Shown: positions 25,703 through 33,726, numbered from the stretch's first letter. The stretch: DNA of 43,394 bases from UMGS1933 sp051891435 (GCA_051891435.1 JBJFFE010000045.1:1-43394); one strand, 5' to 3'. The notes: generated from the sequence alone by a model not told the origin. Numbers and translations are program-made.

Positions 25703-25775
25703 AAGCTAATAATATAAATAGAGTAGCGGCTGCCAAAGAAATTTGGAAAATATCTATTTTATTTATTATATATAC
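25703..25775. repeat. Imperfect palindrome between rpmJ and rpsM
   Basis: Arms AATAATATAAATAGA and TCTATTTTATTTATTA around a GTAGCGGCTGC centre. Weak family resemblance to other intergenic palindromes; no T-tract. Confidence 0.55.
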
Positions 25776-25853
25776 AATCCAAATGTTTAATTACATTTCA
25801 AATTACACTAATTAAACATATTTTTAAAATTAAGATAAAGAGGTGAAAGATTT

Positions 25854-26216
25854 ATGGCTCGTATAGCAGGAGTAGATTTACCTAAAGAAAAAAGAGTTGA
25901 AATAGGACTTACATATGTTTATGGCATAGGAAGAACAAGTTCTAACAAAATATTAGCTGAAGCAGGTGTTAATCCAGACACAAGAGTTAAGGATTTAACA
26001 GATGAAGAAGTTAATAGTATAAGAAAGGCTATGGAAGGTTACAAAGTTGAAGGTGACTTAAGACGTGAAGTAGCACTTAACATTAAAAGACTTACAGAAA
26101 TAGGATGCTTTAGGGGAATTAGACATAGAAGAGGTTTACCTGTTAGAGGACAAAGAACAAAAACAAATGCGCGTACAAGAAAAGGTCCAAGAAAATTAGT
26201 AAGCAAAAAGAAATAG
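25854..26216 (+). CDS. rpsM: 30S ribosomal protein S13
   Basis: 120 residues. MARIAGVDLPKEKRVEIGLTYVYGIG and the C-terminal RGIRHRRGLPVRGQRTKTNARTRKGPRK are canonical. It forms head bridges and contacts P-site tRNA. ATG follows AAAGAGGTG. Start of the alpha block. Confidence 0.98.
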   Translation: MARIAGVDLPKEKRVEIGLTYVYGIGRTSSNKILAEAGVNPDTRVKDLTDEEVNSIRKAMEGYKVEGDLRREVALNIKRLTEIGCFRGIRHRRGLPVRGQRTKTNARTRKGPRKLVSKKK

Positions 26217-26259
26217 GATATATTTAAGAAAAACTTCAAATAGGAAGGAGTAGAATAAA

Positions 26260-26655
26260 ATGGCTAAAGTAGCAACAAAAAAAGTTACTAGAAGAAGAGA
26301 TAGAAAAAATATTGAAAAAGGAGCTGCTCATATACATTCTAGTTTTAATAATACAATAGTTACAATAACAGATGAAAAAGGAAATGTTATTTCATGGGCA
26401 AGTGCTGGAGAACTAGGATTTAAGGGGTCTAGAAAAAGTACACCTTATGCTGCAGGAGAAGCAGCATTAACAGCAGCAAAAGCAGGAATGGAACATGGTT
26501 TAAAAACTGTAGCAGTTTATGTAAAAGGACCAGGTTCAGGAAGAGAAGCTGCAATAAGATCACTTCAAACAGCAGGTCTAGAAATAAGCATGATTAAAGA
26601 TGTAACACCAATACCACATAATGGTTGCAGACCACCAAAAAGAAGAAGAGTATAA
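26260..26655 (+). CDS. rpsK: 30S ribosomal protein S11
   Basis: 131 residues. AHIHSSFNNTIVTITDEKGNVI, SRKSTPYAAGEAAL and DVTPIPHNGCRPPKRRRV are canonical. It lines the platform near the E site. ATG follows AGGAAGGAG. A GAAGTGAGAAGTTAGAGG repeat follows. Confidence 0.98.
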   Translation: MAKVATKKVTRRRDRKNIEKGAAHIHSSFNNTIVTITDEKGNVISWASAGELGFKGSRKSTPYAAGEAALTAAKAGMEHGLKTVAVYVKGPGSGREAAIRSLQTAGLEISMIKDVTPIPHNGCRPPKRRRV

Positions 26656-26720
26656 TTTTAGAAGTGAGAAGTTAGAGGTGAGAAGTGAGATATTTAAAGC
26701 GATACTTCGAAGCTTTTCAT
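26656..26720 (+). repeat. GAAGTGAGAAGTTAGAGG repeat after rpsK
   Basis: Purine-rich repeat just after the rpsK stop, followed by GATACTTCGAAGCTTTTC, which can pair back. Like the gap after rpmC (ACTTCGAAG). Confidence 0.7.
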
Positions 26721-26742
26721 ATATATAGAAAGGAGAATAATT

Positions 26743-27369
26743 ATGTCAAGATATAAAGACGAACAATGCCGTATTTGCCGTAGAGAAGGACAAAAATTGT
26801 TCTTAAAAGGTTCAAGATGTTATACAGATAAATGTAGTGTAACAAGAAGAAACTATGCTCCAGGTGAACATGGACAAGGAAGAAAGAAAATATCTGAATA
26901 TGGAACTCAGTTAAGAGAAAAACAAAAAACAAAAGCATTTTACGGAGTAGGAGAAAAACAATTTAGAAAATACTTCGAAATGGCTGAAAATAAAAAAGGA
27001 ATAACAGGTGAAAATTTACTTCAAATATTAGAAAGTAGATTAGATAATGTAGTTTATAGATTAGGATTTGGAACATCAAGAGCACAAGCTAGACAACTTG
27101 TAAACCATGGACACTTTGAAGTTAATGGTAAAAAAGTTGATATACCATCTTATTTAATAAAAGCAGGGGATGTTATAGCTGTTAGAGAAAATAAGAAAGA
27201 TAATAAAATTATAAAAGAAAACCTTGAAGTAAATGCAGCAAGACCAGTTCCAGAATGGCTAGAAAAAGATGTTGAAAAAATGCAAGGAAAAGTAATAAGA
27301 TTAGCATCTAGAGAAGATGTTGACATACCAGTAGAAGAACATTTAATTGTAGAGTTATATTCTAAATAG
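26743..27369 (+). CDS. rpsD: 30S ribosomal protein S4
   Basis: 208 residues. It carries an N-terminal zinc-type Cys cluster (CRICRREGQKLFLKGSRCYTDKC), PGEHGQGRKK, and the S4 domain SRLDNVVYRLGFGTSRAQARQLVNHGHFEVNG. It is a primary 16S binder. ATG follows AGAAAGGAG. Located in the alpha operon next to rpoA, unlike species where rpsD is solitary. Confidence 0.98.
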   Translation: MSRYKDEQCRICRREGQKLFLKGSRCYTDKCSVTRRNYAPGEHGQGRKKISEYGTQLREKQKTKAFYGVGEKQFRKYFEMAENKKGITGENLLQILESRLDNVVYRLGFGTSRAQARQLVNHGHFEVNGKKVDIPSYLIKAGDVIAVRENKKDNKIIKENLEVNAARPVPEWLEKDVEKMQGKVIRLASREDVDIPVEEHLIVELYSK

Positions 27370-27458
27370 TAAATAGAAATTAGAAGTTAGAAGTTAGAAA
27401 AGTGAAAATATAAAATTTAATATCTAACTGCTAGTATCTAACATCTAATATCTAAATA
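27370..27458. repeat. TTAGAAGT repeat with complementary TCTAACATC arm
   Basis: AAATTAGAAGTTAGAAGTTAG is followed 35 bases later by ATCTAACTGCTAGTATCTAAC and ATCTAATATCTAA. The two halves are complementary, so the gap rpsD-rpoA can form a long imperfect hairpin ending just before the rpoA ribosome binding site. Confidence 0.75.
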
Positions 27459-27468
27459 GGAGGTAAAA

Positions 27469-28416
27469 ATGATTGAATTTGAAAAGCCAAATATTGAATG
27501 CCTAGCAATAGACGATACAGAAAATTATGCAAAATTTGTATGTGAGCCATTAGAAAGAGGATATGGAATGACAATAGGAAATTCTTTAAGAAGAATACTA
27601 TTATCATCGCTACCAGGTGCAGCAATTACGACTGTAAAAATTGATGGTGTGGCACATGAATTTTCAACAATTCCAAATGTAGTAGAGGATGTACCAGAAA
27701 TTATTGTTAATTTAAAGAGTGTTAGACTAAAAATGCTTGATAATCAAGAAAAAACAATATCTATTGACTTTAAAGGCGAAGGCGAAGTAAAAGCAGGCGA
27801 TATAATTACAGACTCATCTATAGAAATATTAAATCCTGACTTACATATAGCAACAGTTGCTGAAGGTGGACATTTACATATGGAAATGACAGTTGATAAA
27901 GGAAGAGGATATAATGTTGCTGAAAAAAATAAAGATTTAAGCAAAGCAATAGATGTTCTACCAATAGATTCTATATTTACACCAGTAAAAAAAGTTAATT
28001 ACTCAGTACAAAATACTAGAGTAGGACAAATGGTAGATTTCGATAAACTAACAATAGAAGTTTGGACAGATGGAAGCTTAAAGGCACACGAAGCATTAAG
28101 CTTAGCTGCTAAAGTTATGACAGGACATTTAGAACTATTTATTGATTTATCAGAAACAGCTAAAAATACTAAAGTGATGATAGAAAAAGAAGAATCTAAG
28201 AAAGAAAAAGTATTAGAAATGCTTATTGAAGAATTAGAATTATCTGTAAGATCATATAACTGTTTAAAAAGAGCAGGAATAACAACTGTAGAAGACTTAG
28301 CTAACAAGACAGAAGCTGATATGATGAAAGTAAGAAATCTAGGTAAAAAGTCATTAGATGAAGTAACTAACAAGTTACATGCACTTGGTTTAGATTTCGT
28401 TCACGAGGAAGAATAA
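27469..28416 (+). CDS. rpoA: RNA polymerase alpha subunit
   Basis: 315 residues. N-terminal dimerisation domain with ERGYGMTIGNSLRRILLSSLPGAAIT and the insert domain; C-terminal domain (from about 245) with LELSVRSYNCLKRAGITTVEDLANKTEADMMKVRNLGKKSLDEV, containing the helix-hairpin-helix that binds UP elements and activators. ATG follows TAGGAGGT. rplQ begins 22 bases downstream. Confidence 0.98.
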   Translation: MIEFEKPNIECLAIDDTENYAKFVCEPLERGYGMTIGNSLRRILLSSLPGAAITTVKIDGVAHEFSTIPNVVEDVPEIIVNLKSVRLKMLDNQEKTISIDFKGEGEVKAGDIITDSSIEILNPDLHIATVAEGGHLHMEMTVDKGRGYNVAEKNKDLSKAIDVLPIDSIFTPVKKVNYSVQNTRVGQMVDFDKLTIEVWTDGSLKAHEALSLAAKVMTGHLELFIDLSETAKNTKVMIEKEESKKEKVLEMLIEELELSVRSYNCLKRAGITTVEDLANKTEADMMKVRNLGKKSLDEVTNKLHALGLDFVHEEE

Positions 28417-28437
28417 TTAAAAAAGGAGGAAAATAAA

Positions 28438-28962
28438 TTGGCTAAAGATAGAAAACTAGGAAGACCAACAGACCAAAGAATGGCAATGCTAAAAAATCTA
28501 ACTACTGATTTATTAGTTCATGAAAGAATTGAAACTACAGAAGCTAGAGCAAAAGAAGTTAGAAGTATAGCAGAAAACTTAATAGCTTTAGGTATAAAAG
28601 AAAAAGATAACTTTGAAACAGTAGAAGTTAAGGTAGTAAAAGCTAAATTAGATAGCAAGGGTAACAAAGAAATGGAAAAAGTTACAAGCAAAAACGGAAA
28701 AGAATATCTAAGAGTAGTTAAAGAAGAAAAAATGGAGAAAAGACAAAAAGATAAGCCATCTAGATTAAATGCTAGAAGAAAAATGATGGCAAAAACAAAC
28801 AAAGTAAAAGACAACAAAGGTAACAATATTGATATACCAGCAAAATTATTTGGAGAATTAGCAACAAGATATGCAGATAGAGTTGGCGGATATACAAGAA
28901 TAGTTAAAGTTGGACCAAGAAGAGGAGATAATGCTGAAAAAGTTATTATTGAATTAGTTTAA
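28438..28962 (+). CDS. rplQ: 50S ribosomal protein L17 with internal insertion
   Basis: 174 residues, where L17 is usually 112-130. The N-terminal DRKLGRPTDQRMAMLKNLTTDLLVHERIETTEARAKEVRSIAENLI and C-terminal KLFGELATRYADRVGGYTRIVKVGPRRGDNAEKVIIEL are canonical. Between them (about residues 62-125) is a Lys/Glu-rich insert replacing the usual short loop. The TTG start follows AAGGAGG. L17 sits at the base of the tunnel exit. Confidence 0.95.
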   Translation: MAKDRKLGRPTDQRMAMLKNLTTDLLVHERIETTEARAKEVRSIAENLIALGIKEKDNFETVEVKVVKAKLDSKGNKEMEKVTSKNGKEYLRVVKEEKMEKRQKDKPSRLNARRKMMAKTNKVKDNKGNNIDIPAKLFGELATRYADRVGGYTRIVKVGPRRGDNAEKVIIELV

Positions 28963-29000
28963 TAGAAGTTAGAGGTTAGAGTTTAGAAGTTAGAACAATC
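28963..29000 (+). repeat. AGAAGTTAGAGGTTAGAGTTTAG repeat after rplQ
   Basis: Same purine-rich family, directly after the rplQ stop. Confidence 0.7.
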
Positions 29001-29040
29001 TAAAACTAAATTAGAACCTATATTATAGGAGGGAATTAAA

Positions 29041-29238
29041 ATGGCAAAATGTGAAATTTGTGATAAATCTGTAAGCTATGGAAACAAACTAAGTATTACT
29101 CGTTCTCATATAAGTAAAAGAACATCAAGAACTTGGAAACCAAACTTAAGAACTGTAAAAGTAATGGTTGATGGACAGCCAAAAAAAATACAAGTTTGTG
29201 CAAAATGCTTACGCTCAGGAAAAGTGCAAAAAGCATAA
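29041..29238 (+). CDS. rpmB: 50S ribosomal protein L28
   Basis: 65 residues: MAKCEICDKSVSYGNKLSITRSHISKRTSRTWKPNLR and a second Cys pair in VCAKCLRSGKV, so it is a zinc-ribbon form. ATG follows TAGGAGGG. rpmB is usually elsewhere in Bacillota; here it sits at the end of the alpha block, followed by a terminator, and may share its transcription. Confidence 0.96.
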   Translation: MAKCEICDKSVSYGNKLSITRSHISKRTSRTWKPNLRTVKVMVDGQPKKIQVCAKCLRSGKVQKA

Positions 29239-29243
29239 AATAT

Positions 29244-29272
29244 AAAAAAATAGGTGTTATACCTATTTTTTT
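29244..29272. terminator. Intrinsic terminator at the end of the ribosomal cluster
   Basis: 12-bp stem AAAAAAATAGGT / ACCTATTTTTTT with loop GTTAT. The A- and T-tracts make it bidirectional. Confidence 0.93.
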
Positions 29273-29282
29273 TGTATAAAAA

Positions 29283-29308
29283 TGTAGGGCCATTTTCAAT
29301 GCCCCACA
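29283..29308. repeat. Small TGTAGGG ... CCCACA hairpin
   Basis: TGTAGGG-C-CATT TTC AATG-C-CCCACA inverted repeat, a minimal member of the GTAGGG family. Confidence 0.7.
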
Positions 29309-29422
29309 AATTCTATGTAATGTATTACTTTACACGAAAAATAAATTTAACAATGCCCCTTAAAAATTTAGGTACTTTTTTTACAACAATAGTCATATAT
29401 CAACACACTCCTTTAAAACATT

Positions 29423-29572
29423 TCAGCAACAAAGCCAAGCTATACCAATGGCTACGATTGCAAGACCAATAATAAATAGCCAGCCATAGAAGGGAAGTAA
29501 AATAACCAAAAGAACACCTATACCAAAACCTATTAAACAAACGGCAAGAGTTTTCTTTATTAGACGAAACAA
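29423..29572 (-). CDS. Small membrane protein (49 residues)
   Basis: Minus-strand frame from TTG 29572, with AGGAGG 8 bases upstream and a TATAAT box at 29624-29619 about 50 bases upstream. The peptide begins MFRLIKKTLAVCLIGFGIGV and has two hydrophobic segments around a PFYGW turn, ending WLCC. Small two-helix proteins of this LPxxGW type are common in Clostridia; function is unknown. It ends in TGA, the only TGA stop I see in the window, so the C-terminus deserves care. Confidence 0.7.
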   Translation of the reverse strand: MFRLIKKTLAVCLIGFGIGVLLVILLPFYGWLFIIGLAIVAIGIAWLCC

Positions 29573-29660
29573 ATTTAAAACCTCCTTCTACTTATACTTT
29601 AGATAAATTCTTATTAATATTATATGAATTTTACATAAAAACGTGAAAATAAAAACGCAT

Positions 29661-29868
29661 AAATAATAATTTATGTAATTAATTTATTCATGTAGAGTAG
29701 CGCGAAGGGTGCTTATATATTTTAAAAGTGAGTTGTTCCGTGGGGACCGCCGTGGGCTGTTAAAGGCGAAGCCTTGTTACAGCGCCGGTGGGAAGCAACG
29801 AACGACTTAAAATATATAAGCACCCTGGGAGCGGATTATTAAGAAAAGTTACACAAATTATTATTCAT
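29661..29868. repeat. Large imperfect palindrome, about 208 bases
   Basis: Fills most of the 354-base gap before nth. Outer arms AATAATAATTTATGTAAT ... GTTACACAAATTATTATT, middle arms GGGTGCTTATATATTTTAA ... TTAAAATATATAAGCACCC (19 bp), inner CTGTTAAAGGC / GCCTTGTTACAG. The centre is GC-rich. It is MITE-like or a structured RNA; I see no open frame in it. Confidence 0.8.
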
Positions 29869-29926
29869 CAATATATTGAAAAAAAGTTATCTATAATATA
29901 AAATAAAAGAAAGAATGGAGAATGTT

Positions 29927-30565
29927 ATGAAAAAAGAAGAAGTAATAAAAATAATAGAAATATTAAAAGCCACATATCCAGATGCTACATGTAGTTTAGA
30001 TTTTAAAACTCCATTTGAACTTGGAATAGCAGTAATGCTATCTGCACAATGTACAGATGAAAGAGTAAACAAAATAACACCAATACTGTTTGAAAAATAT
30101 AAGAAACCAGAAGATTATATGAAAGCAAGTTTAGAGGAGATAGAAGAAATTATTAAACCATGTGGTTTTTATAAAAACAAAGCAAAAAATGTTTTGGGAT
30201 ATGCTAAAATGATAGTAGAAAAATATAATGGAAAAATGCCAGAGAAAATGGAAGAATTGATAGAACTACCAGGAATTGGCAGAAAAAGTGCAAATGTTAT
30301 AATGTTAGAAGCATTTAATAACCCGCAAGGAATAGCAGTAGATACACATGCAAAAAGAATTACAAATAGAATAGGAATATCAAAAGAAAAAGAACCTTTA
30401 AAAGTAGAACAGGACCTAATAAAAATTATTCCAAAAGAATATTTCAAAGATGTAAATCATTTGTTAGTGTGGCATGGAAGGAAAACATGTGATGCGAGAA
30501 AACCAAAATGTGAAATTTGTCCAGTAAAAGAATATTGCGAATTTTGTCGAAAGATTTTAAATTAA
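29927..30565 (+). CDS. nth: Endonuclease III
   Basis: 212 residues. Bifunctional DNA glycosylase/AP lyase of base-excision repair for oxidised pyrimidines. It shows helix-hairpin-helix LPGIGRKSANVIM with the catalytic Lys, VDTHAKRI with the catalytic Asp, and the C-x6-C-x2-C-x5-C iron-sulfur cluster loop (CDARKPKCEICPVKEYC). ATG 29927 is preferred, with GGAG 7 bases upstream; ATG 29915 lacks a binding site. Confidence 0.96.
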   Translation: MKKEEVIKIIEILKATYPDATCSLDFKTPFELGIAVMLSAQCTDERVNKITPILFEKYKKPEDYMKASLEEIEEIIKPCGFYKNKAKNVLGYAKMIVEKYNGKMPEKMEELIELPGIGRKSANVIMLEAFNNPQGIAVDTHAKRITNRIGISKEKEPLKVEQDLIKIIPKEYFKDVNHLLVWHGRKTCDARKPKCEICPVKEYCEFCRKILN

Positions 30566-30571
30566 AAACAC

Positions 30572-30600
30572 TTGTTATTTTGCCAAAAATAATATATAGT
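30572..30600 (+). promoter_or_regulatory. Promoter of the small toxin-like gene
   Basis: TTGTTA (30572-30577), 17 bases, TATAGT (30595-30600). Transcript would begin near 30607 with GTTATAGGAAATA close to its 5' end. Confidence 0.65.
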
Positions 30601-30665
30601 AATTGTTATAGGAAATAAGAATAAGCAGATGTGGTTTGCCTCCTACATAAGAGGAGGTGAGGCAT

Positions 30666-30785
30666 ATGGTAGAACAAAGCTTACTACTAATAATATATTT
30701 ACTTTTTGCTGGTTTAGTATCAGTAACTATCATTGCTGTTGCCTTAATTATAGCAATTGCAGTAATTTTGAGCAAAAGCAAATAA
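30666..30785 (+). CDS. Small hydrophobic peptide, candidate type I toxin
   Basis: 39 residues: a charged start (MVEQS), one long hydrophobic helix and a Lys-rich end (LSKSK). This resembles holin-like or TxpA/Fst-type toxins in architecture; I cannot assign a family. Its ribosome binding site AGGAGG (30652-30657) is paired by CCTCCT (30639-30644), so translation would be blocked in the folded mRNA, a known trait of type I toxins. A minus-strand promoter and shared terminator lie downstream (separate entries). Confidence 0.7.
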   Translation: MVEQSLLLIIYLLFAGLVSVTIIAVALIIAIAVILSKSK

Positions 30786-30789
30786 CCAA

Positions 30790-30877
30790 TAAAAAAACAC
30801 ATCTGTAATTTGACGGTTGTAGATGTGTTTTTCATATTTCAATCGGCAAACCACGTTTGTGGTTTCTCTATTTCCTA
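30790..30877 (-). ncRNA. Candidate antisense antitoxin RNA
   Basis: Predicted from a strong minus-strand promoter (30910-30883) and the terminator at 30831-30794. The RNA would begin near GTTATAGGAAATA, the same words as the toxin mRNA 5' end, then form an AAACCAC/GTGGTTT hairpin, and end in the shared terminator. AAACCAC can pair with GUGGUUU at 30631-30637 in the toxin leader. No direct evidence of transcription. Confidence 0.6.
30794..30831. terminator. Shared bidirectional terminator of the toxin locus
   Basis: AAAACACATCT / AGATGTGTTTT stem with a 16-base loop, T-tract on both strands. It ends the toxin mRNA (+) and the antisense RNA (-). Confidence 0.85.
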
Positions 30878-30882
30878 TAACT

Positions 30883-30910
30883 ATTATAACATACATTTTC
30901 TTTTTGTCAA
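30883..30910 (-). promoter_or_regulatory. Minus-strand consensus promoter (antisense RNA)
   Basis: TTGACA (30910-30905), 16 bases, TATAAT (30888-30883), both hexamers perfect. There is no minus-strand protein gene downstream, which implies an untranslated RNA. Confidence 0.8.
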
Positions 30911-30927
30911 TGTTTTTTAGGAGTTTT

Positions 30928-31578
30928 ATGTTCGAAAAAATTTTAAATCTTATTTTCCCAAATGTTTGTGGATTTTGTAATAAAATAAATAAACACAGCT
31001 TGTGCAAAGCCTGTGAATTAAGTTTAGCAAAATACGAGATGAATGTTATTAAAAATTATAAAGAAGAAAAAAGTAAGTATTTTGACTATCTTTTTTGCAC
31101 TTTAAAATATGAAAACTTTGTAAGAGAAAAAATTATATCTTATAAATTTAATGAAAATGCTTATTTATATAAAACTTTTGTAAAAATTATAATAAAAAAT
31201 GAAAAAATATATAGATTTTTAAAAAGTTATGATATAATACTTGCAGTTCCAATGTACAAAACTAAACAATCCGTAAGAGGATATAATCAATGTGAACTAA
31301 TTGCAAAGGAATTATCTAAAGAGTTAAATGTTAATTTTGAGAAAAATAATTTAATAAAAATAAAAGATACAAAAACACAAAGTACATTAAGTAAAAATCA
31401 GAGAAAAGAAAACATAAAAGGAGCTTTTCAAATAAACAATGAGGCAAGAATAAAAAATAAAAAAATCATTTTAATAGATGATATTTACACAACTGGAAGT
31501 ACGGTAAATGAATGTAGCAGAATACTAAAAAAATCAGGAGCAAAGGAAATAATAGTAGTTACAATTGCAAAAGATTAA
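30928..31578 (+). CDS. comF: ComF family protein (phosphoribosyltransferase-like)
   Basis: 216 residues from ATG 30928 (TTAGGAG upstream). N-terminal zinc ribbon C-x2-C ... C-x2-C (CGFC ... CKAC), then a PRTase domain with VPMYKTKQSVRGYNQCELIAKEL and the PRPP loop LIDDIYTTGSTV. ComF proteins support DNA uptake in competent bacteria; the exact biochemical role is unsettled. A longer open frame to 30823 runs across the antisense promoter and is rejected. Confidence 0.9.
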   Translation: MFEKILNLIFPNVCGFCNKINKHSLCKACELSLAKYEMNVIKNYKEEKSKYFDYLFCTLKYENFVREKIISYKFNENAYLYKTFVKIIIKNEKIYRFLKSYDIILAVPMYKTKQSVRGYNQCELIAKELSKELNVNFEKNNLIKIKDTKTQSTLSKNQRKENIKGAFQINNEARIKNKKIILIDDIYTTGSTVNECSRILKKSGAKEIIVVTIAKD

Positions 31579-31610
31579 TTCTTAAAAAATAGATTTAAGG
31601 AGGAACAAAA

Positions 31611-33572
31611 GTGGAGGATTTAGTAGAAAGTATATTAGATTATGTACGAGCAGATTATACAGATTATGCAATAATGATTAATGGTGAGTGGGGTAGTGGA
31701 AAAACTTATTTCTGGAACAATAAAGTAAAAAATAAAATTGAGTCATTAAAAATTAATGGCAAGAAATATACAACCATATATATGTCTTTATACGGAATTT
31801 CAAATTTGGAAGAGATAAGTAAAAAAATATTTATAGAAACAACTCAGCTAATGGATAAGAACATGAAAAAATATATGAATTCTACTGGGCAATCTACAAT
31901 ACCAGAATACGCAAAAACTGGTTTAGATATGGCTAATCTTTTTGGAGTGACCCAAAATGGGGATAAAATGGACTATGGCAAATTTTTCTCTACAGATGAT
32001 AAAATTTTATGTTTTGACGATTTAGAGAGGGCAAATGTTGATGTTATAGATATTTTAGGATATATTAATAACTTTGTTGAACATGACCATATAAAAACAA
32101 TTATTATTTGTAATGAAAAAGAACTAGCAACAAAACTAAAAAACAGCAATTTAGAGATGAAAACTTTTATTGCAACATATATATTAGATAAAGAAGGCGA
32201 TTTAACAAAAACAGACTTACCAATGGTAGAAAAAATAAGAGATAAAATAGAGTATGTTTTTGATAAAGCAAATGACTATGAAAGAATAAAAGAAAAGCTA
32301 ATAGGAGAAACCTTTGAGTATCAGCCAGAATTCAATTATATTATTAATGGAATATTAATGAGATATGAAAATGATGGAGAACTTATTAGATTTTTAAGAG
32401 AAAATACAGCATATATAATTAGTACATTTAACAAAAGTGGTACGAGAAATTTAAGAATTTTAAAACATGCTTTAAATGATTTTAAAAAAATCTTTGAAAT
32501 GGTAAATAAGTATTATCCAAATACAAATTACAGAGTTTTACAAACAATGCTAATATTTACAATAGCAGTTTCATTTGAGATTAAAGCAGGAAAAATAACA
32601 AAAGAAAAATTTATAAATATACAAGATAATGAAGAGTATAAGGCAATGTTAGTATCTTCAAGAGTGCTAATGGACAATAGACAATTTTATATAAAAGAAT
32701 TTGATAATAATTACTATTATAATTTCAAGGTAGAATATAGATTCTTTAAATTCATAGAAATATATGTAAGAACAAGAATTTTTGATATGAAGATATTTAA
32801 AAAGGATATGGAAGTAATTATAAATACAGTAGATAGAGAAAAACTTCCAAGTTATAAGAGATTACTTACTGAGGAATATTGGAAGATACCAGATGATCAA
32901 TTCCCAGCAGTAATAGAAGATGTAATAGAAAATGTTAAACAAGGTAAAATTGATTTATTAGATACTGTAAAATTATTTATCTATTTTACATATTTTATAA
33001 AAAAAGGTCTAGTTGAATATGATATTCAAAACATAAAAAGTATTTTTTGCGAAGGGATGAATAAGGCGTCACTAACTGCAAAATATTGTGAAAATGCAGA
33101 TGAAGAATTGCAAGAATTAACATTAGGAGAAAAAAGTTTAGAAATAGATGAGGTTATAGAACATTTTAATAATATTAATATAATGTTAAAAGACAAAATG
33201 TATACAGAAAAAGCAGAAAAAATATTTAAATATATACCAATGAAAATGGAGAAATTTTATGAGGAATTTGATAAAGAATGCATGAATAATCCTATATTTA
33301 AATATTATGATCCATATCAATTTTTCCAAAGACTATCATGTGCAAGCAATGAAGACATAGTTGCTATAAAAGAAAAATTATTAGAAAGAGCAAAGAAGTA
33401 TACAAAAGAAATAGAACCAGAGCTTAAAAATATAATACAACTAAAAAATATAATTGATGAATATGTAAAAGGTAAAAACATAAGTATAAAAATAACATTA
33501 CTGGGAGAATTTGCAAAAGAACTAGGAGTTATAATATCTAGATATGATAACAAATTAGAGGAAAATATATAA
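31611..33572 (+). CDS. KAP-like P-loop NTPase
   Basis: 653 residues. Walker A GEWGSGKTYF at about residue 25, YMSLYGISNLEEISKKIF, Walker B KILCFDDLERA at about 136, then FVEHDHIKTIIICNEKEL, the layout of KAP/STAND-like P-loop NTPases. The rest is a long helical region with no recognisable domain. No membrane segment is evident. GTG follows AAGGAGG, 32 bases after comF, so it may be co-transcribed. KAP NTPases occur in several phage-defence settings, but no partner nuclease or effector lies next to it. Confidence 0.75.
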   Translation: MEDLVESILDYVRADYTDYAIMINGEWGSGKTYFWNNKVKNKIESLKINGKKYTTIYMSLYGISNLEEISKKIFIETTQLMDKNMKKYMNSTGQSTIPEYAKTGLDMANLFGVTQNGDKMDYGKFFSTDDKILCFDDLERANVDVIDILGYINNFVEHDHIKTIIICNEKELATKLKNSNLEMKTFIATYILDKEGDLTKTDLPMVEKIRDKIEYVFDKANDYERIKEKLIGETFEYQPEFNYIINGILMRYENDGELIRFLRENTAYIISTFNKSGTRNLRILKHALNDFKKIFEMVNKYYPNTNYRVLQTMLIFTIAVSFEIKAGKITKEKFINIQDNEEYKAMLVSSRVLMDNRQFYIKEFDNNYYYNFKVEYRFFKFIEIYVRTRIFDMKIFKKDMEVIINTVDREKLPSYKRLLTEEYWKIPDDQFPAVIEDVIENVKQGKIDLLDTVKLFIYFTYFIKKGLVEYDIQNIKSIFCEGMNKASLTAKYCENADEELQELTLGEKSLEIDEVIEHFNNINIMLKDKMYTEKAEKIFKYIPMKMEKFYEEFDKECMNNPIFKYYDPYQFFQRLSCASNEDIVAIKEKLLERAKKYTKEIEPELKNIIQLKNIIDEYVKGKNISIKITLLGEFAKELGVIISRYDNKLEENI

Positions 33573-33609
33573 AGATGTTTTTTGTTCTTAAAAGAAATTT
33601 AATTTACAG

Positions 33610-33726
33610 CAAGTTACTAGCCAAACGCAGGGGTTTCATTTTTCATTTTTAGGAGAATCTGAGTAGGGATTACTTAGAGGTGCCTAAAAAGGAAAAATCA
33701 AACCACGACGAGATTTGGCGAACTTG
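33610..33726. repeat. Imperfect palindrome after the NTPase gene
   Basis: CAAGTTACTAGCCAAAC ... GATTTGGCGAACTTG outer arms and TTTCATTTTTCATTTTTAGG ... CCTAAAAAGGAAAAATCAAA inner arms. The outer words resemble the element at 5870-5970. Confidence 0.75.

Noticed and set aside
30823..30927. Longer ComF start at 30823
   Set aside because: It would run across the antisense promoter and terminator and precede the TTAGGAG site for ATG 30928.
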